The notes: a model not told the origin generated them from the letters alone. DNA of 64,000 nucleotides from SFHK01 sp964554795 (GCA_964554795.1 CAZKQB010000010.1:1-64000); one strand, 5' to 3'. Numbered from the stretch's first letter, positions 25,647 to 34,446 are shown. Numbers and translations: made by a program.

Positions 25647-25698
25647 TGTCAAAAGCATGGAAGCATCGCGGCAAATACACGCGGGTTCATTGTCGCGG

Positions 25699-25727
25699 TT
25701 GCGCGAAGGACGGATCAATGGTATAAT
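25699..25727 (+). promoter_or_regulatory. Promoter of the MotA/ZorA-like operon
   Basis: TTGCGC at 25699-25704 and TATAAT at 25722-25727, 17-base spacer, about 70 bases before the ATG at 25796. Confidence 0.7.
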
Positions 25728-25795
25728 AAAGGCGCAGATGAGAAGCAGAACATGCCGGAGATGCCGAAGCAACGCACGGAAATGAGGAAGACCGT

Positions 25796-27310
25796 ATGAG
25801 TTTTTGGGAAACGATAAAGAGCTGGCTGGGGAACGATATCTTCAGCGTGTTTGTATACGTCGCGATCGTTGTGCTGTTTATCATCGGCATCGTGAAATGC
25901 GTACTGCCTGTGGTGAACACGCGCAGGCTTCTGCAGCGTGCCGTTAAGAATATCAAGAAGGGCGATAAGGCGCGTCGCTCATGGCAGGACGACCGTTTTC
26001 TGGGGCGCGGCTGCCTGATGCCGCATTGGTCGGAATACCTGAACAACCTGTTCTTTGCCGACAATGAGTATCACAACCCCGCGAACGTGGAGGATTACAT
26101 CAACGAGGAAACCGTGATTGAAACTCCCGGGCGGGTTCGATTGGCGGAGGCGCTTCCGGGTGTTTCGGTATCACTGGGCTTCCTTGGCACGCTGATGGGC
26201 CTTTCGGTGGCACTGGGCGGCATGGGCGCGGACGTGAGCGACGTTTCCGGCTCCATGACTACGCTTTTAGGCTCGATGAAATACGCGTTCATGACTTCGA
26301 TCTTCGGCGTTGTGGCGTCGATCACGTTTACTATGCTCACGCGCATCGTGCACGGCCACGCCGAGCGTACGCTGCTTGAGTTCTATAACGCGATGGCGCG
26401 GTATGCGGGCGTGCTGTCCGTGGATCCGATGACGCAGATCGCCATCTACCAGCAGGAGCAGACGAGTATTCTGAATAAGCTGTTGGAGCGGGTCGATCCG
26501 CAGCGGTATGCAGACGCGTTCAACGCTGCAGTGAAGCCGTTGACGCAGGCCGTACGTGAAAATATGGAGCTGACCAGTCAGCGCCAGTCACAGCTGATGA
26601 ACGACGTGGCCGACGCATACATCCGTCGGATGGACGACGCGGTGCATGGTCAATTTGACCACCTGAGAATTACGCTGGAGGATACCTGTCGTTATCAGGA
26701 AAAGGCGATTAAGAATGTTGCCGACGCGCTGTCCTCCTTTGGCGACGCAGCGCGGGCGATGAGGGAGATTCGCCAGCAGAGTCAGGAAATTCTGAATCGC
26801 TGCGAGGGCGTGCTCAACCGCCTGTCGCAGGCGCAGCTGCGCAATGCCGACGAGACCGAGCGCCTGAGCGGCGTGGTGGAAAAGCAGACGGAATACATAC
26901 AGACGCTTTCCGTGCTGAACGACGAGTTTGCGCGACAGGCTGATTCCATCCGCGAGGTGACGGAGAGCTTCATTGAAAACACCGGCAGTATGACCGAGCA
27001 GCACAACGAGCTTCTGACGGAGACGGCGCAGAAGATGGGCGAGGCCTCGCAGACGCTCGCTTCCACGATGACCGACGCGCGCGAAAAGCTGAAGCGCGAC
27101 ATGGACGAGTCGATCAACTATTTCGAGGGCTGCATGACGGAAATTCTGAAGCGCATCGAGTGGGCGTCAAATGCCGTGAAGGAGTCCGTCGAGGGGTTGC
27201 CCGAGGCAGTGCAGGCATCTACCGGGCGGTATTTGGATGAGATTGACCATTTGGTCGGCACGCTACGCGCAGCCAACGGGCAGCTCGACGACGCCGAAGA
27301 GCGGAGGTAA
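25796..27310 (+). CDS. MotA/TolQ/ExbB-type proton channel subunit with long coiled-coil tail (ZorA-like)
   Basis: A 504-residue protein with one helix near residues 18-38 and two more near 118-140 and 158-182. The ExbB/TolQ/MotA core phrase is SLGFLGTLMGLSVALGG, with AFMTSIFGVVASITFTML. About 300 residues of helical, Gln- and Glu-rich coiled coil follow (for example KLLERVDPQRYADAFNAAV). This layout is shared with ZorA of Zorya systems and with other uncharacterised ion-driven motors. The neighbouring gene encodes the MotB-like partner. No ZorC, ZorD or ZorE gene is nearby, so I do not call an antiphage system. Confidence 0.8.
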   Translation: MSFWETIKSWLGNDIFSVFVYVAIVVLFIIGIVKCVLPVVNTRRLLQRAVKNIKKGDKARRSWQDDRFLGRGCLMPHWSEYLNNLFFADNEYHNPANVEDYINEETVIETPGRVRLAEALPGVSVSLGFLGTLMGLSVALGGMGADVSDVSGSMTTLLGSMKYAFMTSIFGVVASITFTMLTRIVHGHAERTLLEFYNAMARYAGVLSVDPMTQIAIYQQEQTSILNKLLERVDPQRYADAFNAAVKPLTQAVRENMELTSQRQSQLMNDVADAYIRRMDDAVHGQFDHLRITLEDTCRYQEKAIKNVADALSSFGDAARAMREIRQQSQEILNRCEGVLNRLSQAQLRNADETERLSGVVEKQTEYIQTLSVLNDEFARQADSIREVTESFIENTGSMTEQHNELLTETAQKMGEASQTLASTMTDAREKLKRDMDESINYFEGCMTEILKRIEWASNAVKESVEGLPEAVQASTGRYLDEIDHLVGTLRAANGQLDDAEERR

Positions 27311-27313
27311 GCC

Positions 27314-28675
27314 ATGAGCGCAATGAACCGCCGCCGCAGGACGGTGAGCCGGGAAACCGGCAGCTTCTGGCTGAGCTTTTCCGATATGATGAGCGTGCTG
27401 GTGCTGGTGTTCATATTCGTTATTTTCTCGATGATGCTTTCGCTTGCAAAGCAGAAGGATCAGCTTGTGAAAACGGAGGATCAGTACGCCGCGGCTATGC
27501 AGCGCATGGAGGAGAGCGAGAAGGAGCTGAACGAGAAGAAGACGATTCTCGCCACTACCGAGGCGCAGCTGAAGGATCTGACGGAGGAACTGAACGGAAA
27601 AACGTTGATTCTGCAGCAGAAGGAGCAGGAGCTGAGCGATCAGGCAGAGCTGATTCGTTTGCAGCAGGAGGAAATTGACCGCACGGTCATCGTGCTGAAC
27701 GACGAAAAGCAGGCGCTGGATGATCAGCTTACCGTCGCCGAGGCTAAGCTAAAGGAGCTGGAAAACTCGGAAAAGGAGCTGGAGGACAATCGCCTGCTGA
27801 TTGTCGACCTTCGAAAACAGCTAAGCGATTCCGAATCAGAAAACACGCGCCTGAGCCAACGCATTGAAATGCTGAAGAGCAATGCGGAGGCCAGCCAGCA
27901 GGAGATTGATGAGCTTCTGAAGGCAATTGAGGAAAAGAAGGCAGAGCTGGACAAGCTGGGCGTGGATTATCAGGCCTTGGTCGGTGAAAGCGAGAACGCA
28001 AAGAAGGCGCTGAGCGACGCAGAAAGCCGCATAAACAGCCAAAGCGTGCAACTGACACAGTATGAGCAGCAGCTGGATGCCTATCGCGACGAGCTTCAGC
28101 AGAAGCAGGGACAGCTGGAGCAGATGGTCGGCGTGAAGGCGCAGATTGTGCAGCAGCTATCCTCAGCGCTGCGCAAAAGCGGAATAGACGTTTCCGTGGA
28201 CGAGCAGACCGGCGCCATTGCGCTTCCCAGTCAGATGCTGTTTACTACGAACTCGGCAACATTGTCTGAGGGCGGTCAAAGGTATCTGCGAAATTTCCTG
28301 CCGGTTTATTTGGACGTGCTTTTGTCCGATGAATTCCGGACGTATGTAGCTGAAATTATCATTGAGGGACACACGGATTCCAACGGAACCTATCTGCATA
28401 ATTTGCAGCTTTCGCAGGAACGTGCACTGTCCGTGGCGAATTATGTATTGGGCGATAGCTTTATGAGCGATACCCTGCGCCTGAATGCCGGCACGCGGAA
28501 AACGCTGCTGGGGCTGGTGACGGCAAGCGGCCGCTCGTTCAGCGCGCCAGTGCTGGATGAAAATGGAAACGAGGATCAGAATGCATCCCGCCGCGTCGAA
28601 ATCAAGTTCCGCCTGAAGGACGACGAGACGATTGCGGCCACCGAGGAGCTTCTTAAGCTGATGGGTGCAAACTGA
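27314..28675 (+). CDS. MotB/OmpA-type stator partner with long coiled coil (ZorB-like)
   Basis: A 453-residue protein. An N-terminal helix, residues about 20-42, reads FWLSFSDMMSVLVLVFIFVI; its Asp sits where the proton-accepting Asp of MotB lies. A coiled coil of about 240 residues follows, then an OmpA peptidoglycan-binding domain (TNSATLSEGGQRYL, IIIEGHTDSNGTY and LSQERALSVANYV). Together with the previous gene (3-base gap) it should form a peptidoglycan-anchored, ion-driven complex. The coiled coil is much longer than in flagellar MotB. Confidence 0.82.
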   Translation: MSAMNRRRRTVSRETGSFWLSFSDMMSVLVLVFIFVIFSMMLSLAKQKDQLVKTEDQYAAAMQRMEESEKELNEKKTILATTEAQLKDLTEELNGKTLILQQKEQELSDQAELIRLQQEEIDRTVIVLNDEKQALDDQLTVAEAKLKELENSEKELEDNRLLIVDLRKQLSDSESENTRLSQRIEMLKSNAEASQQEIDELLKAIEEKKAELDKLGVDYQALVGESENAKKALSDAESRINSQSVQLTQYEQQLDAYRDELQQKQGQLEQMVGVKAQIVQQLSSALRKSGIDVSVDEQTGAIALPSQMLFTTNSATLSEGGQRYLRNFLPVYLDVLLSDEFRTYVAEIIIEGHTDSNGTYLHNLQLSQERALSVANYVLGDSFMSDTLRLNAGTRKTLLGLVTASGRSFSAPVLDENGNEDQNASRRVEIKFRLKDDETIAATEELLKLMGAN

Positions 28676-28723
28676 TTTTCGCGAGTGAACGCAATGAAAC
28701 CATGAAACCGGGAGGAGCCTTCC

Positions 28724-29257
28724 TTGAAGTATTTGCGGCGCATGATGTCCTTTCTGGCGGTCAGGCTGATCGTCTTTACCGTGTGCGCGTCGGTGATCGT
28801 GTGCGCGTTCTATATGGCGTTTGAAATCGGCAACGCGTATGTTCTCATCTCTGAGGGCATGGAAAAACGCGTGTCCGTGGCGCTTACGCGCGAAAACGCC
28901 ACTGATCTGAATGGCTATTTTACCACAGGCTTTCTGGAGGGCGACCCCGTGCTCAGCGCAGCGTTCTCCGAGGATTCACCGTATCTGGCGTATACGATCA
29001 CGTCGTTTGATTACGACGTGGAGATTTCTGATTTGCGCGCGTGGCCGTGGAGCGACGAGATTCAGTGTACGGTGACTGAACACGTGAAGGAGATTGTGGG
29101 CAAGGTGAAGCCGGACTATGTGGTTTCAACCGGTTCTAAGCCCGCCACGTGGAGTGACGGCCGCTATCGTCTGTGGCTTAAAAAGCAGGCTAACGGACAG
29201 TGGAAGATTGCCACCATCAAGCAGGATCCCACGTACCACGATACCAAGGATGCGTAA
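28724..29257 (+). CDS. Single-pass membrane protein, unknown
   Basis: A 177-residue protein from a TTG start with GGGAGGAGCC in front. One helix lies near residues 10-32 (AVRLIVFTVCASVIVCAFYM) and an outside domain of about 140 residues follows, including RYRLWLKKQANGQWKIATIK. No family recognised; the last part resembles NTF2-like or lipoprotein folds. It follows the MotB/OmpA-like gene by 48 bases in the same direction and may be an accessory part of that complex. Confidence 0.7.
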   Translation: MKYLRRMMSFLAVRLIVFTVCASVIVCAFYMAFEIGNAYVLISEGMEKRVSVALTRENATDLNGYFTTGFLEGDPVLSAAFSEDSPYLAYTITSFDYDVEISDLRAWPWSDEIQCTVTEHVKEIVGKVKPDYVVSTGSKPATWSDGRYRLWLKKQANGQWKIATIKQDPTYHDTKDA

Positions 29258-29262
29258 ACGAC

Positions 29263-30243
29263 ATGAGAATCGGATCGATCGGGCTTCCGGAGGGTGCAGC
29301 GCTGGCACCGATGGCTGGCGTGACCGACGCGACCATGCGCCTGATGTGCGCGCAGGAGGGCTGTGCGTGGTCGGTGAGCGAAATGCTTTCGGCAAAAGGC
29401 TACCTGTATTCTCCGGATAACTACGCGCACAGGGTGATTCTAACCCGCTTTCCGGGCGAAGGGATTGCGGGTCTTCAGCTGTTTGGAAGCGACGAGGACG
29501 TGTTGTCTGAGGCTGTGCGTCGGTTGAACGACGCGCCGTATGACTTTTTTGATTTTAACATGGGCTGCCCGGCGCGAAAGATCGTCGCCAATGGTGAGGG
29601 CTCGGCACTGATGCGGGAACCCGTGCGCGCGGGGCGGCTGATTGCCGCCATGGTTAAGGCGGCGGCAAAGCCGGTTACGGTGAAGCTTCGCGCGGGCTGG
29701 GATATGGAGCACATCAATGCGGTGGAAATTGCCAGGATCGCAGAGGACGCGGGTGCAGCGGCAATCACCGTGCATCCGCGCACGCGCGACCAGCTGTATT
29801 TGGGAAAAAGCGACTGGAGCGTGATTCGTGCGGTTAAATGCGCCGTGCGGATTCCCGTAATTGGGAATGGAGATGTGGTTTCCGGCGCGGACGTCGTGCG
29901 CATGAAGGCAGAGACCGGATGCGACGCTGTGATGATTGCTCGCGCAGCGGAGGGCAACCCATGGATTTTCCGCGAGGCATTGTGTGCATTGAGAGGCGAG
30001 CCATATGCGCCGCCTGACGTGGAAACGCGCGTGCGCGCGGCGCTTGCTCATCTGGACATGCAATGCCAGTGGCGGGGCGAGCGCTATGCCGTGCCTGAAA
30101 TGCGCAAGCATGTGGCATGGTATCTGGCAGGAACGCCGGGTAGTGGCGTCCTGCGGGCAAGAGTCAATCAAATGACGTCGCATGAAGAGGTGCGCGCGTC
30201 ATTGATCGAATATCTGAATTCTTATTTGAACGGGAGACGGTGA
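29263..30243 (+). CDS. dus: tRNA-dihydrouridine synthase
   Basis: A 326-residue FMN enzyme reducing uridine in tRNA D-loops. LAPMAGVTDATMR opens the barrel, the catalytic Cys lies in FDFNMGCPARKIV, and VKLRAGWD, ITVHPRTRDQLY, GNGDV and MIARAAEGNPW line the flavin site. It starts six bases after the preceding gene and overlaps the next reading frame slightly, so it belongs to the same run of genes. Confidence 0.95.
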   Translation: MRIGSIGLPEGAALAPMAGVTDATMRLMCAQEGCAWSVSEMLSAKGYLYSPDNYAHRVILTRFPGEGIAGLQLFGSDEDVLSEAVRRLNDAPYDFFDFNMGCPARKIVANGEGSALMREPVRAGRLIAAMVKAAAKPVTVKLRAGWDMEHINAVEIARIAEDAGAAAITVHPRTRDQLYLGKSDWSVIRAVKCAVRIPVIGNGDVVSGADVVRMKAETGCDAVMIARAAEGNPWIFREALCALRGEPYAPPDVETRVRAALAHLDMQCQWRGERYAVPEMRKHVAWYLAGTPGSGVLRARVNQMTSHEEVRASLIEYLNSYLNGRR

Positions 30244-30248
30244 TCATC

Positions 30249-31601
30249 ATGGAACGATTTGAAAGCCTGCCCATCGGGGAATTGATCCGGAAAGAGGGAT
30301 TTGACTGCGAGTGCGGCCGCAATCACGGCGTGGATCTCAAATACATCAAAATTGAGCGCGGCGCGCTGAACTGCGTGCCGGATGCTGTTAAGGCGCTGAA
30401 TGCAAAGAAGCCCTTTATCGTGTGCGATAAGAATACCTATGTCGCCGCGGCGAAGCGCGTGACGGAGATTCTGACGGCGGCGGGCATTGAGTACACGCTG
30501 TTTGAGGTGCCGGAGATGGGCCGTCCCAAGCTGGAGCCGGACGAGATGGCGCTGGGCTCCATTGCCATGAACTTCGACACGTCATGTGATATGATCATGG
30601 CGGTTGGCGGCGGCGTGATTAACGACCTGTGCAGGATGTTTGCCTTTGCTACCGACCGTCCGCAGATGATCGTGGGTACCGCCCCCTCGATGGACGGCTT
30701 TGCTTCGAATTCGTCCTCCATGGTAATGGACGGCGTGAAGGTGACGTTGTACAAGCGCTGCCCGCAGGCGATTGTGCTGGACACCGAGGTGCTCGCGCAG
30801 GCGCCGATGCGCATGCTGTGGGCGGGTCTGGGCGATATGGTCGCCAAGTACATTTCCGTGTGCGAATGGCGAATCGCGCATATTATCACGGAGGAATACT
30901 ACTGCGAGCATGTAGCGCAGCTGATGCGCAATGCACTGAAGCGCATCATGGCGGCGGCCGATCATCTGGCCGAGCGCGACCCGGACAGCGTGGGTGCAGT
31001 GGCGGAGGGTCTGGTGCTCTCGGGCTTTGCAATGAGCTTTGCAAAGGTTTCGCGCCCGGCATCCGGTCTCGAGCATTATTTCTCCCACATGTGGGAAATG
31101 ATGGCGCTTGAGCGGGGCCACGAGGCTGATCTGCACGGCATTCAGGTGGGCGTAGGTACGGTGCTCACGATGAAGATTTACGAGGATATCAAGCGCCTGA
31201 AGCCCAGCCGCGAAAAGGCTGAGGCCGCGATGAAGGCGTTTGATCCTGCTGCATGGGAAGCTCGCGTACGTCGTGTGTTTGGCAAGACTGCGCCGCAGGT
31301 GCTGGCAATCGAGGAAAAGTCGCACAAGAACGATTCGGCTAAGCACGCTGTGCGGCTTACGCGGATTTTGGATAACTGGGATGAAATTCAGAAGATCATC
31401 CGCGAGGAGTTGCCGGACATGAACTGGCTGTTTGCCAAGATGAAGCAGACCGGCATGCCGATGACGCCCGAAGAGATGGGAATTTTGCATGAGGATGTTG
31501 TGGATGCGTTTGTGTGCTCGCGTGACATTCGCGACAAGTATCTCAGCGGTTCCATGCTGTGGGATCTGGGCGAGCTGGACGACTTTGCAAAAAGGCTGTG
31601 A
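30249..31601 (+). CDS. egsA: sn-glycerol-1-phosphate dehydrogenase
   Basis: A 450-residue member of the iron-containing alcohol/glycerol dehydrogenase fold. The nucleotide motif MAVGGGVINDLCR, TAPSMDGFASNSS and the metal-binding His residues around SGLEHYFSHMWEM and HGIQVGVGTV are present. This is the pattern of bacterial EgsA/AraM, which reduces dihydroxyacetone phosphate to glycerol-1-phosphate with NAD(P)H. The N-terminus has an extra CECGRNH. An in-frame GTG at 30240 is an alternative start. Confidence 0.85.
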   Translation: MERFESLPIGELIRKEGFDCECGRNHGVDLKYIKIERGALNCVPDAVKALNAKKPFIVCDKNTYVAAAKRVTEILTAAGIEYTLFEVPEMGRPKLEPDEMALGSIAMNFDTSCDMIMAVGGGVINDLCRMFAFATDRPQMIVGTAPSMDGFASNSSSMVMDGVKVTLYKRCPQAIVLDTEVLAQAPMRMLWAGLGDMVAKYISVCEWRIAHIITEEYYCEHVAQLMRNALKRIMAAADHLAERDPDSVGAVAEGLVLSGFAMSFAKVSRPASGLEHYFSHMWEMMALERGHEADLHGIQVGVGTVLTMKIYEDIKRLKPSREKAEAAMKAFDPAAWEARVRRVFGKTAPQVLAIEEKSHKNDSAKHAVRLTRILDNWDEIQKIIREELPDMNWLFAKMKQTGMPMTPEEMGILHEDVVDAFVCSRDIRDKYLSGSMLWDLGELDDFAKRL

Positions 31602-31604
31602 CGC

Positions 31605-31946
31605 ATGAACGTTCAGATATACGCATCCAAAAAGAATTTCGACGTGCAGAAGGCCGAGCGCTGGTTTAAGGAGCGCCGAATTCCATTCACGTCCGTGGAC
31701 ATGAAAAAGCATAAGCTGGGTGCGCGGGAGCTTCAGCTGTTCGCGAGGGCTTCCGGCGGCATTCGCGCACTCGTAGACCCAGATGCAAAGGGAGAGAAAG
31801 CCGACTACGCGCGGCAGCTATCCATCGAATCCATCCTTACGGATGTGCTTTTGGAAACGCCGACGCTTCTGAAAGCGCCGATCGTGCGCAATGGAAACAG
31901 CGTGACCATCGGCTTCCACCCGGAGGTCTGGGAGGGCTGGAAATAG
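31605..31946 (+). CDS. ArsC/Spx-fold protein lacking the catalytic cysteine
   Basis: A 113-residue protein with the ArsC fold: an opening strand MNVQIYASKKNFDVQKAERW, the KERRIPFTSVDMKKH segment and the late APIVRNGNSVTIGFHPEVWE with the usual Arg-Asn-Gly. The position that holds the nucleophilic Cys (and CXXC of Spx) reads SKKNFDVQ, so no arsenate reductase chemistry is expected. It starts three bases after egsA. Function unknown, possibly a regulator-like Spx relative. Confidence 0.75.
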   Translation: MNVQIYASKKNFDVQKAERWFKERRIPFTSVDMKKHKLGARELQLFARASGGIRALVDPDAKGEKADYARQLSIESILTDVLLETPTLLKAPIVRNGNSVTIGFHPEVWEGWK

Positions 31947-31948
31947 AC

Positions 31949-31990
31949 AATCAGCCGCGGGAGACAGGTATTTCCCGCGGCTGATTTGAA
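31949..31990. terminator. Bidirectional terminator between ArsC-like gene and sirtuin end
   Basis: AATCAGCCGCGGGA (31949-31962) and TCCCGCGGCTGATT (31973-31986) form a perfect 14-base stem with T-rich flanks on both strands. It lies between two converging genes. Confidence 0.9.
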
Positions 31991-31997
31991 TTTATAC

Positions 31998-32639
31998 CTA
32001 TATGCAAATGCGATTCAATACCTCGCCTACCTTGTCGTGGATGACGATTTCTGCACGGCTGTCGGCAGGGGTGGGGTCGCGGTTGATCAGAATCAGGTGG
32101 CGGCCCGAGAATGCATCGAGGAAGCCGGCGGCAGGATATACGGTCAGACTGGTGCCGGCCACGATCAGCACGTCGGCCTGCGAAAGCACGCGCAGCGCGC
32201 CACGCACGGTGGCGTCATCGAGGCCCTCCTCGTAGAGTACGACGTCCGGCTTGATTACGCCGCCGCATTCACAGCGCGGAACGCCGGTGGAATGGAGAAT
32301 CGCCTCCATGGGAAAGAATTTCCCACATTCCATGCAATGATTGCGGTGGATGCTGCCGTGCAGCTCAAACACTCGTCGACTGCCCGCTACCTGATGCAAG
32401 CCGTCGATGTTCTGTGTGACGATGCCGGTGAGCCTGCCGGCCTCCTCCAGCCTCGCAAGCCAGCTGTGCGCCTTGTTCGGTTTCGCGCCCGGGCAGAGCA
32501 GCTTGTCGCGGTAGAATTCGAAGAATTCTGCCGGACGAACCTCAAAAAACGAGTGGCTGAGAATCGTTTCAGGCGGGTAGGCATAGCGCTGATTGTACAG
32601 CCCGTCCACGGAACGGAAATCCGGAATTCCCGATTCGGT
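31998..32639 (-). pseudogene. Sir2-family deacylase, C-terminal 213 codons (interrupted by prophage)
   Basis: The frame starts at STESGIPDFRS and keeps TQNIDGLHQVAG (Asn, Asp and catalytic His region), the four zinc cysteines (CMEC and CEC), AGTSLTVYPA and ILINRDPTP. The first strand with the GAG NAD-binding motif is missing; the DNA before codon ACC at 32637-32639 is prophage. A chance ATG in the phage repeat (32711) extends the frame with unrelated residues and should not be taken as the start. The missing 24 codons lie at 58232-58303. Together they give 236 residues, normal for CobB-type sirtuins. Confidence 0.92.
32635..32639 (+). other. attL core (TCGGT)
   Basis: The five bases TCGGT occur at the left host-phage boundary and again at 58230-58234. 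To the left is sirtuin sequence; to the right is TTGAGTGCGTCCCATTAGTC, the phage arm. The site was deduced by restoring the sirtuin frame. Confidence 0.8.
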
Positions 32640-32880
32640 TGAGTGCGTCCCATTAGTCCATACTTTATCTATGAAACTACAGCACCGGATTTCCTGTTGA
32701 GTGCGTCCCATTAGTCCATACTTTATCTATGAAACTACAGCACCGGATTTNNNNNNNNNNNNNNNNNNNNNNNNNNNNNNNNNNNNNNNNNNNNNNNNNN
32801 NNNNNNNNNNNNNNNNNNNNNNNNNNNNNNNNNNNNNNNNNNNNNNNNNNCCTGTTGAGTGCGTCCCATTAGTCCTGACT
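32639..32880 (+). repeat. 58-bp tandem repeat at the left phage end, crossing an assembly gap
   Basis: TTGAGTGCGTCCCATTAGTC starts at 32639, 32697 and again after the gap at 32855. The first two are exactly 58 bases apart, with identical sequence between. After the gap the same 20 bases lead into TGACTTATTTT, the true phage interior. The copy number across the gap is unknown. Confidence 0.75.
32751..32850. other. Assembly gap (100 N)
   Basis: Exactly 100 unknown bases, the conventional length for a gap of unknown size. It lies inside the 58-bp repeat array. Confidence 0.98.
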
Positions 32881-32884
32881 TATT

Positions 32885-34252
32885 TTAAAAAAATACAACC
32901 CCTTTCACGTCCAATCCTTCGACTTTAATTTCTCTTATGATGCTTCGCCAGAACCGGCGTTTGTCCTCTGCGTCCAGTGTTAAGTAGACCGATGCGAAGT
33001 CGGTATTGAGCAAGTCGCGCAAAGGCTCTACGTCGCGTTCGGGCGGCGGAGTTTCGCTCTCGGCTTTCGCGATTAACGCCTTAATCTCTGCGTCTTCTTG
33101 CAGGTATTCGGCGTCTGTCTTATTCCCCGCCATGTAAGTTACGTTCAGCCGGCGGAGCCGCTCCTTCAGGGCAGGGAGATTGTATTTCGGCTTCGGCTTC
33201 GGTTTCATTTTTTCTACTTCGGATTGCACAAGCTCCTCTCTCAGCAATCGGGAGAGGTTGGTCAACAGGTATCTCTCGAGCTTGATTTCTGATAGGGTGC
33301 GTTTGTAGCTGCAAGTTGTGCAGCGGAAACGGCAACGATAGCTGTGATAGTCACGCACGACATTCTTGTACGTCTTCGGCGTGTACGTCCCACATAGGAC
33401 GTGCCCGCATTCTGGGCAGCGTATAAGCCCCGCGAACAGATAGACCCGCTTCGCCTTCGTGTCGCGAATTCTCTTGCTTGCTTCTTCCTGCAGCTTAGCC
33501 CAGTCCGCTTTTGACACATACGGCTCGCAGTAATCTTCAATGCCTTTGTAGACGCCGCAGTAAATCTCATTTCGTGCGATCCGCAGCCATGTTTTCTGCG
33601 ATTTCGCAACGCCATACACATCGTTCATGTGGCGTATGGCTTTATTCAGGTTGTTGTACCTGACGAGGATGCTCCAAAACTCATCGGTCATTTGCTGCTC
33701 TGCCGGGTCCTTCACCAGACGCGGCACTCCGTTTTCGTCGGCCTGCTTGATGTATCCCATGGGTTTATGGGGACCGCCGAAGCAGGCCTCTTTGTTTCTG
33801 CGCTTATGGTCGAGCACGACTTGGATCCGCTCGGCCGTCTTTTCGCGCTCGTTTTGCGCGATAGCCAAAAAGATGGTTATGGCCATGCGCCCGTTGGCGC
33901 TTGCCGTATCGTAGTCCTCGTGTATGGCCTTCCATTCGACCTTGTGACGGTCGAGGATTTCCTGCACCTTAAAATACTCTTGCACGGAGCGGAACCAGCG
34001 ATCCAGCTTGGTGAAGAGGATCACGTCGATTTTCCCGGCCTCCACATCTTCGAGGAGGCGTTTCAGCGCCGGACGCTTCATCGGCGGCTTCGCGCCGCTG
34101 ATTCCCTCGTCGGTGTAGTGATCGACGATTTTAAGGCCCGCCCTGGCGCAGTAGTCTGAGAGATTGTCAATCTGCGCTCCGATCGAGAAGCCTCTCAGCG
34201 CCTGCTCTTCTGTTGACACGCGCTCGTAGAGGGCTGCACGCACGATGGGCAT
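32885..34252 (-). CDS. Large serine recombinase (phage integrase)
   Basis: A 455-residue serine integrase. The N-terminal resolvase domain carries the nucleophile S13 in ALYERVSTEEQ and the active-site arginines in LDRWFRSV and AQNEREKTAERI. The recombinase domain follows, then a zinc ribbon (CPECGHVLCG and CRFRCTTC), and the C-terminus has a coiled coil. It reads toward the left phage end and starts the prophage. It should cut at the 5-bp core found at 32635 and 58230. Excision normally also needs a directionality factor, which I did not identify. Confidence 0.93.
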   Translation of the reverse strand: MPIVRAALYERVSTEEQALRGFSIGAQIDNLSDYCARAGLKIVDHYTDEGISGAKPPMKRPALKRLLEDVEAGKIDVILFTKLDRWFRSVQEYFKVQEILDRHKVEWKAIHEDYDTASANGRMAITIFLAIAQNEREKTAERIQVVLDHKRRNKEACFGGPHKPMGYIKQADENGVPRLVKDPAEQQMTDEFWSILVRYNNLNKAIRHMNDVYGVAKSQKTWLRIARNEIYCGVYKGIEDYCEPYVSKADWAKLQEEASKRIRDTKAKRVYLFAGLIRCPECGHVLCGTYTPKTYKNVVRDYHSYRCRFRCTTCSYKRTLSEIKLERYLLTNLSRLLREELVQSEVEKMKPKPKPKYNLPALKERLRRLNVTYMAGNKTDAEYLQEDAEIKALIAKAESETPPPERDVEPLRDLLNTDFASVYLTLDAEDKRRFWRSIIREIKVEGLDVKGVVFF

Positions 34253-34305
34253 CTAATCCCTCCCTCCATTTTCACTTCTGTTTTTTCCGGCGGCGCAGCT
34301 CTACA

Positions 34306-34446
34306 TCATGCGTGATATACGCCAAGATAGTCCTTTAGCGCGGCCTGCAGAATCTGCGAGTAGCTCACGCCGCGGCTTTCGGCGGCGTCATTCAGCCACG
34401 CTGGGATGGTCAGCGTCTTTTTTATGGAATACGTATTTGGCGCAAT
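34306..34446 (-). pseudogene. C-terminal fragment of a HicB-type antitoxin
   Basis: One minus-strand frame reads KKTLTIPAWLNDAAESRGVS then YSQILQAALKDYLGVYHA and TGA. This is the ribbon-helix-helix end of HicB antitoxins. A TAA lies just upstream and no start codon with ribosome site is present, so the N-terminal half and any HicA toxin are gone. Confidence 0.6.

Noticed and set aside
25796..28675. A Zorya antiphage system
   Set aside because: Only ZorA/ZorB-like proteins are present. No ZorC, ZorD helicase or ZorE nuclease is encoded nearby, and the next genes are a membrane protein and dus.
31998..32711. Complete 237-codon sirtuin starting in the repeat
   Set aside because: The first ~24 codons come from phage repeat DNA and lack the GAG NAD-binding motif; the true N-terminus is at 58303.
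32639..32880. CRISPR array
   Set aside because: The 58-bp units are direct tandem copies without variable spacers and have no cas genes nearby.
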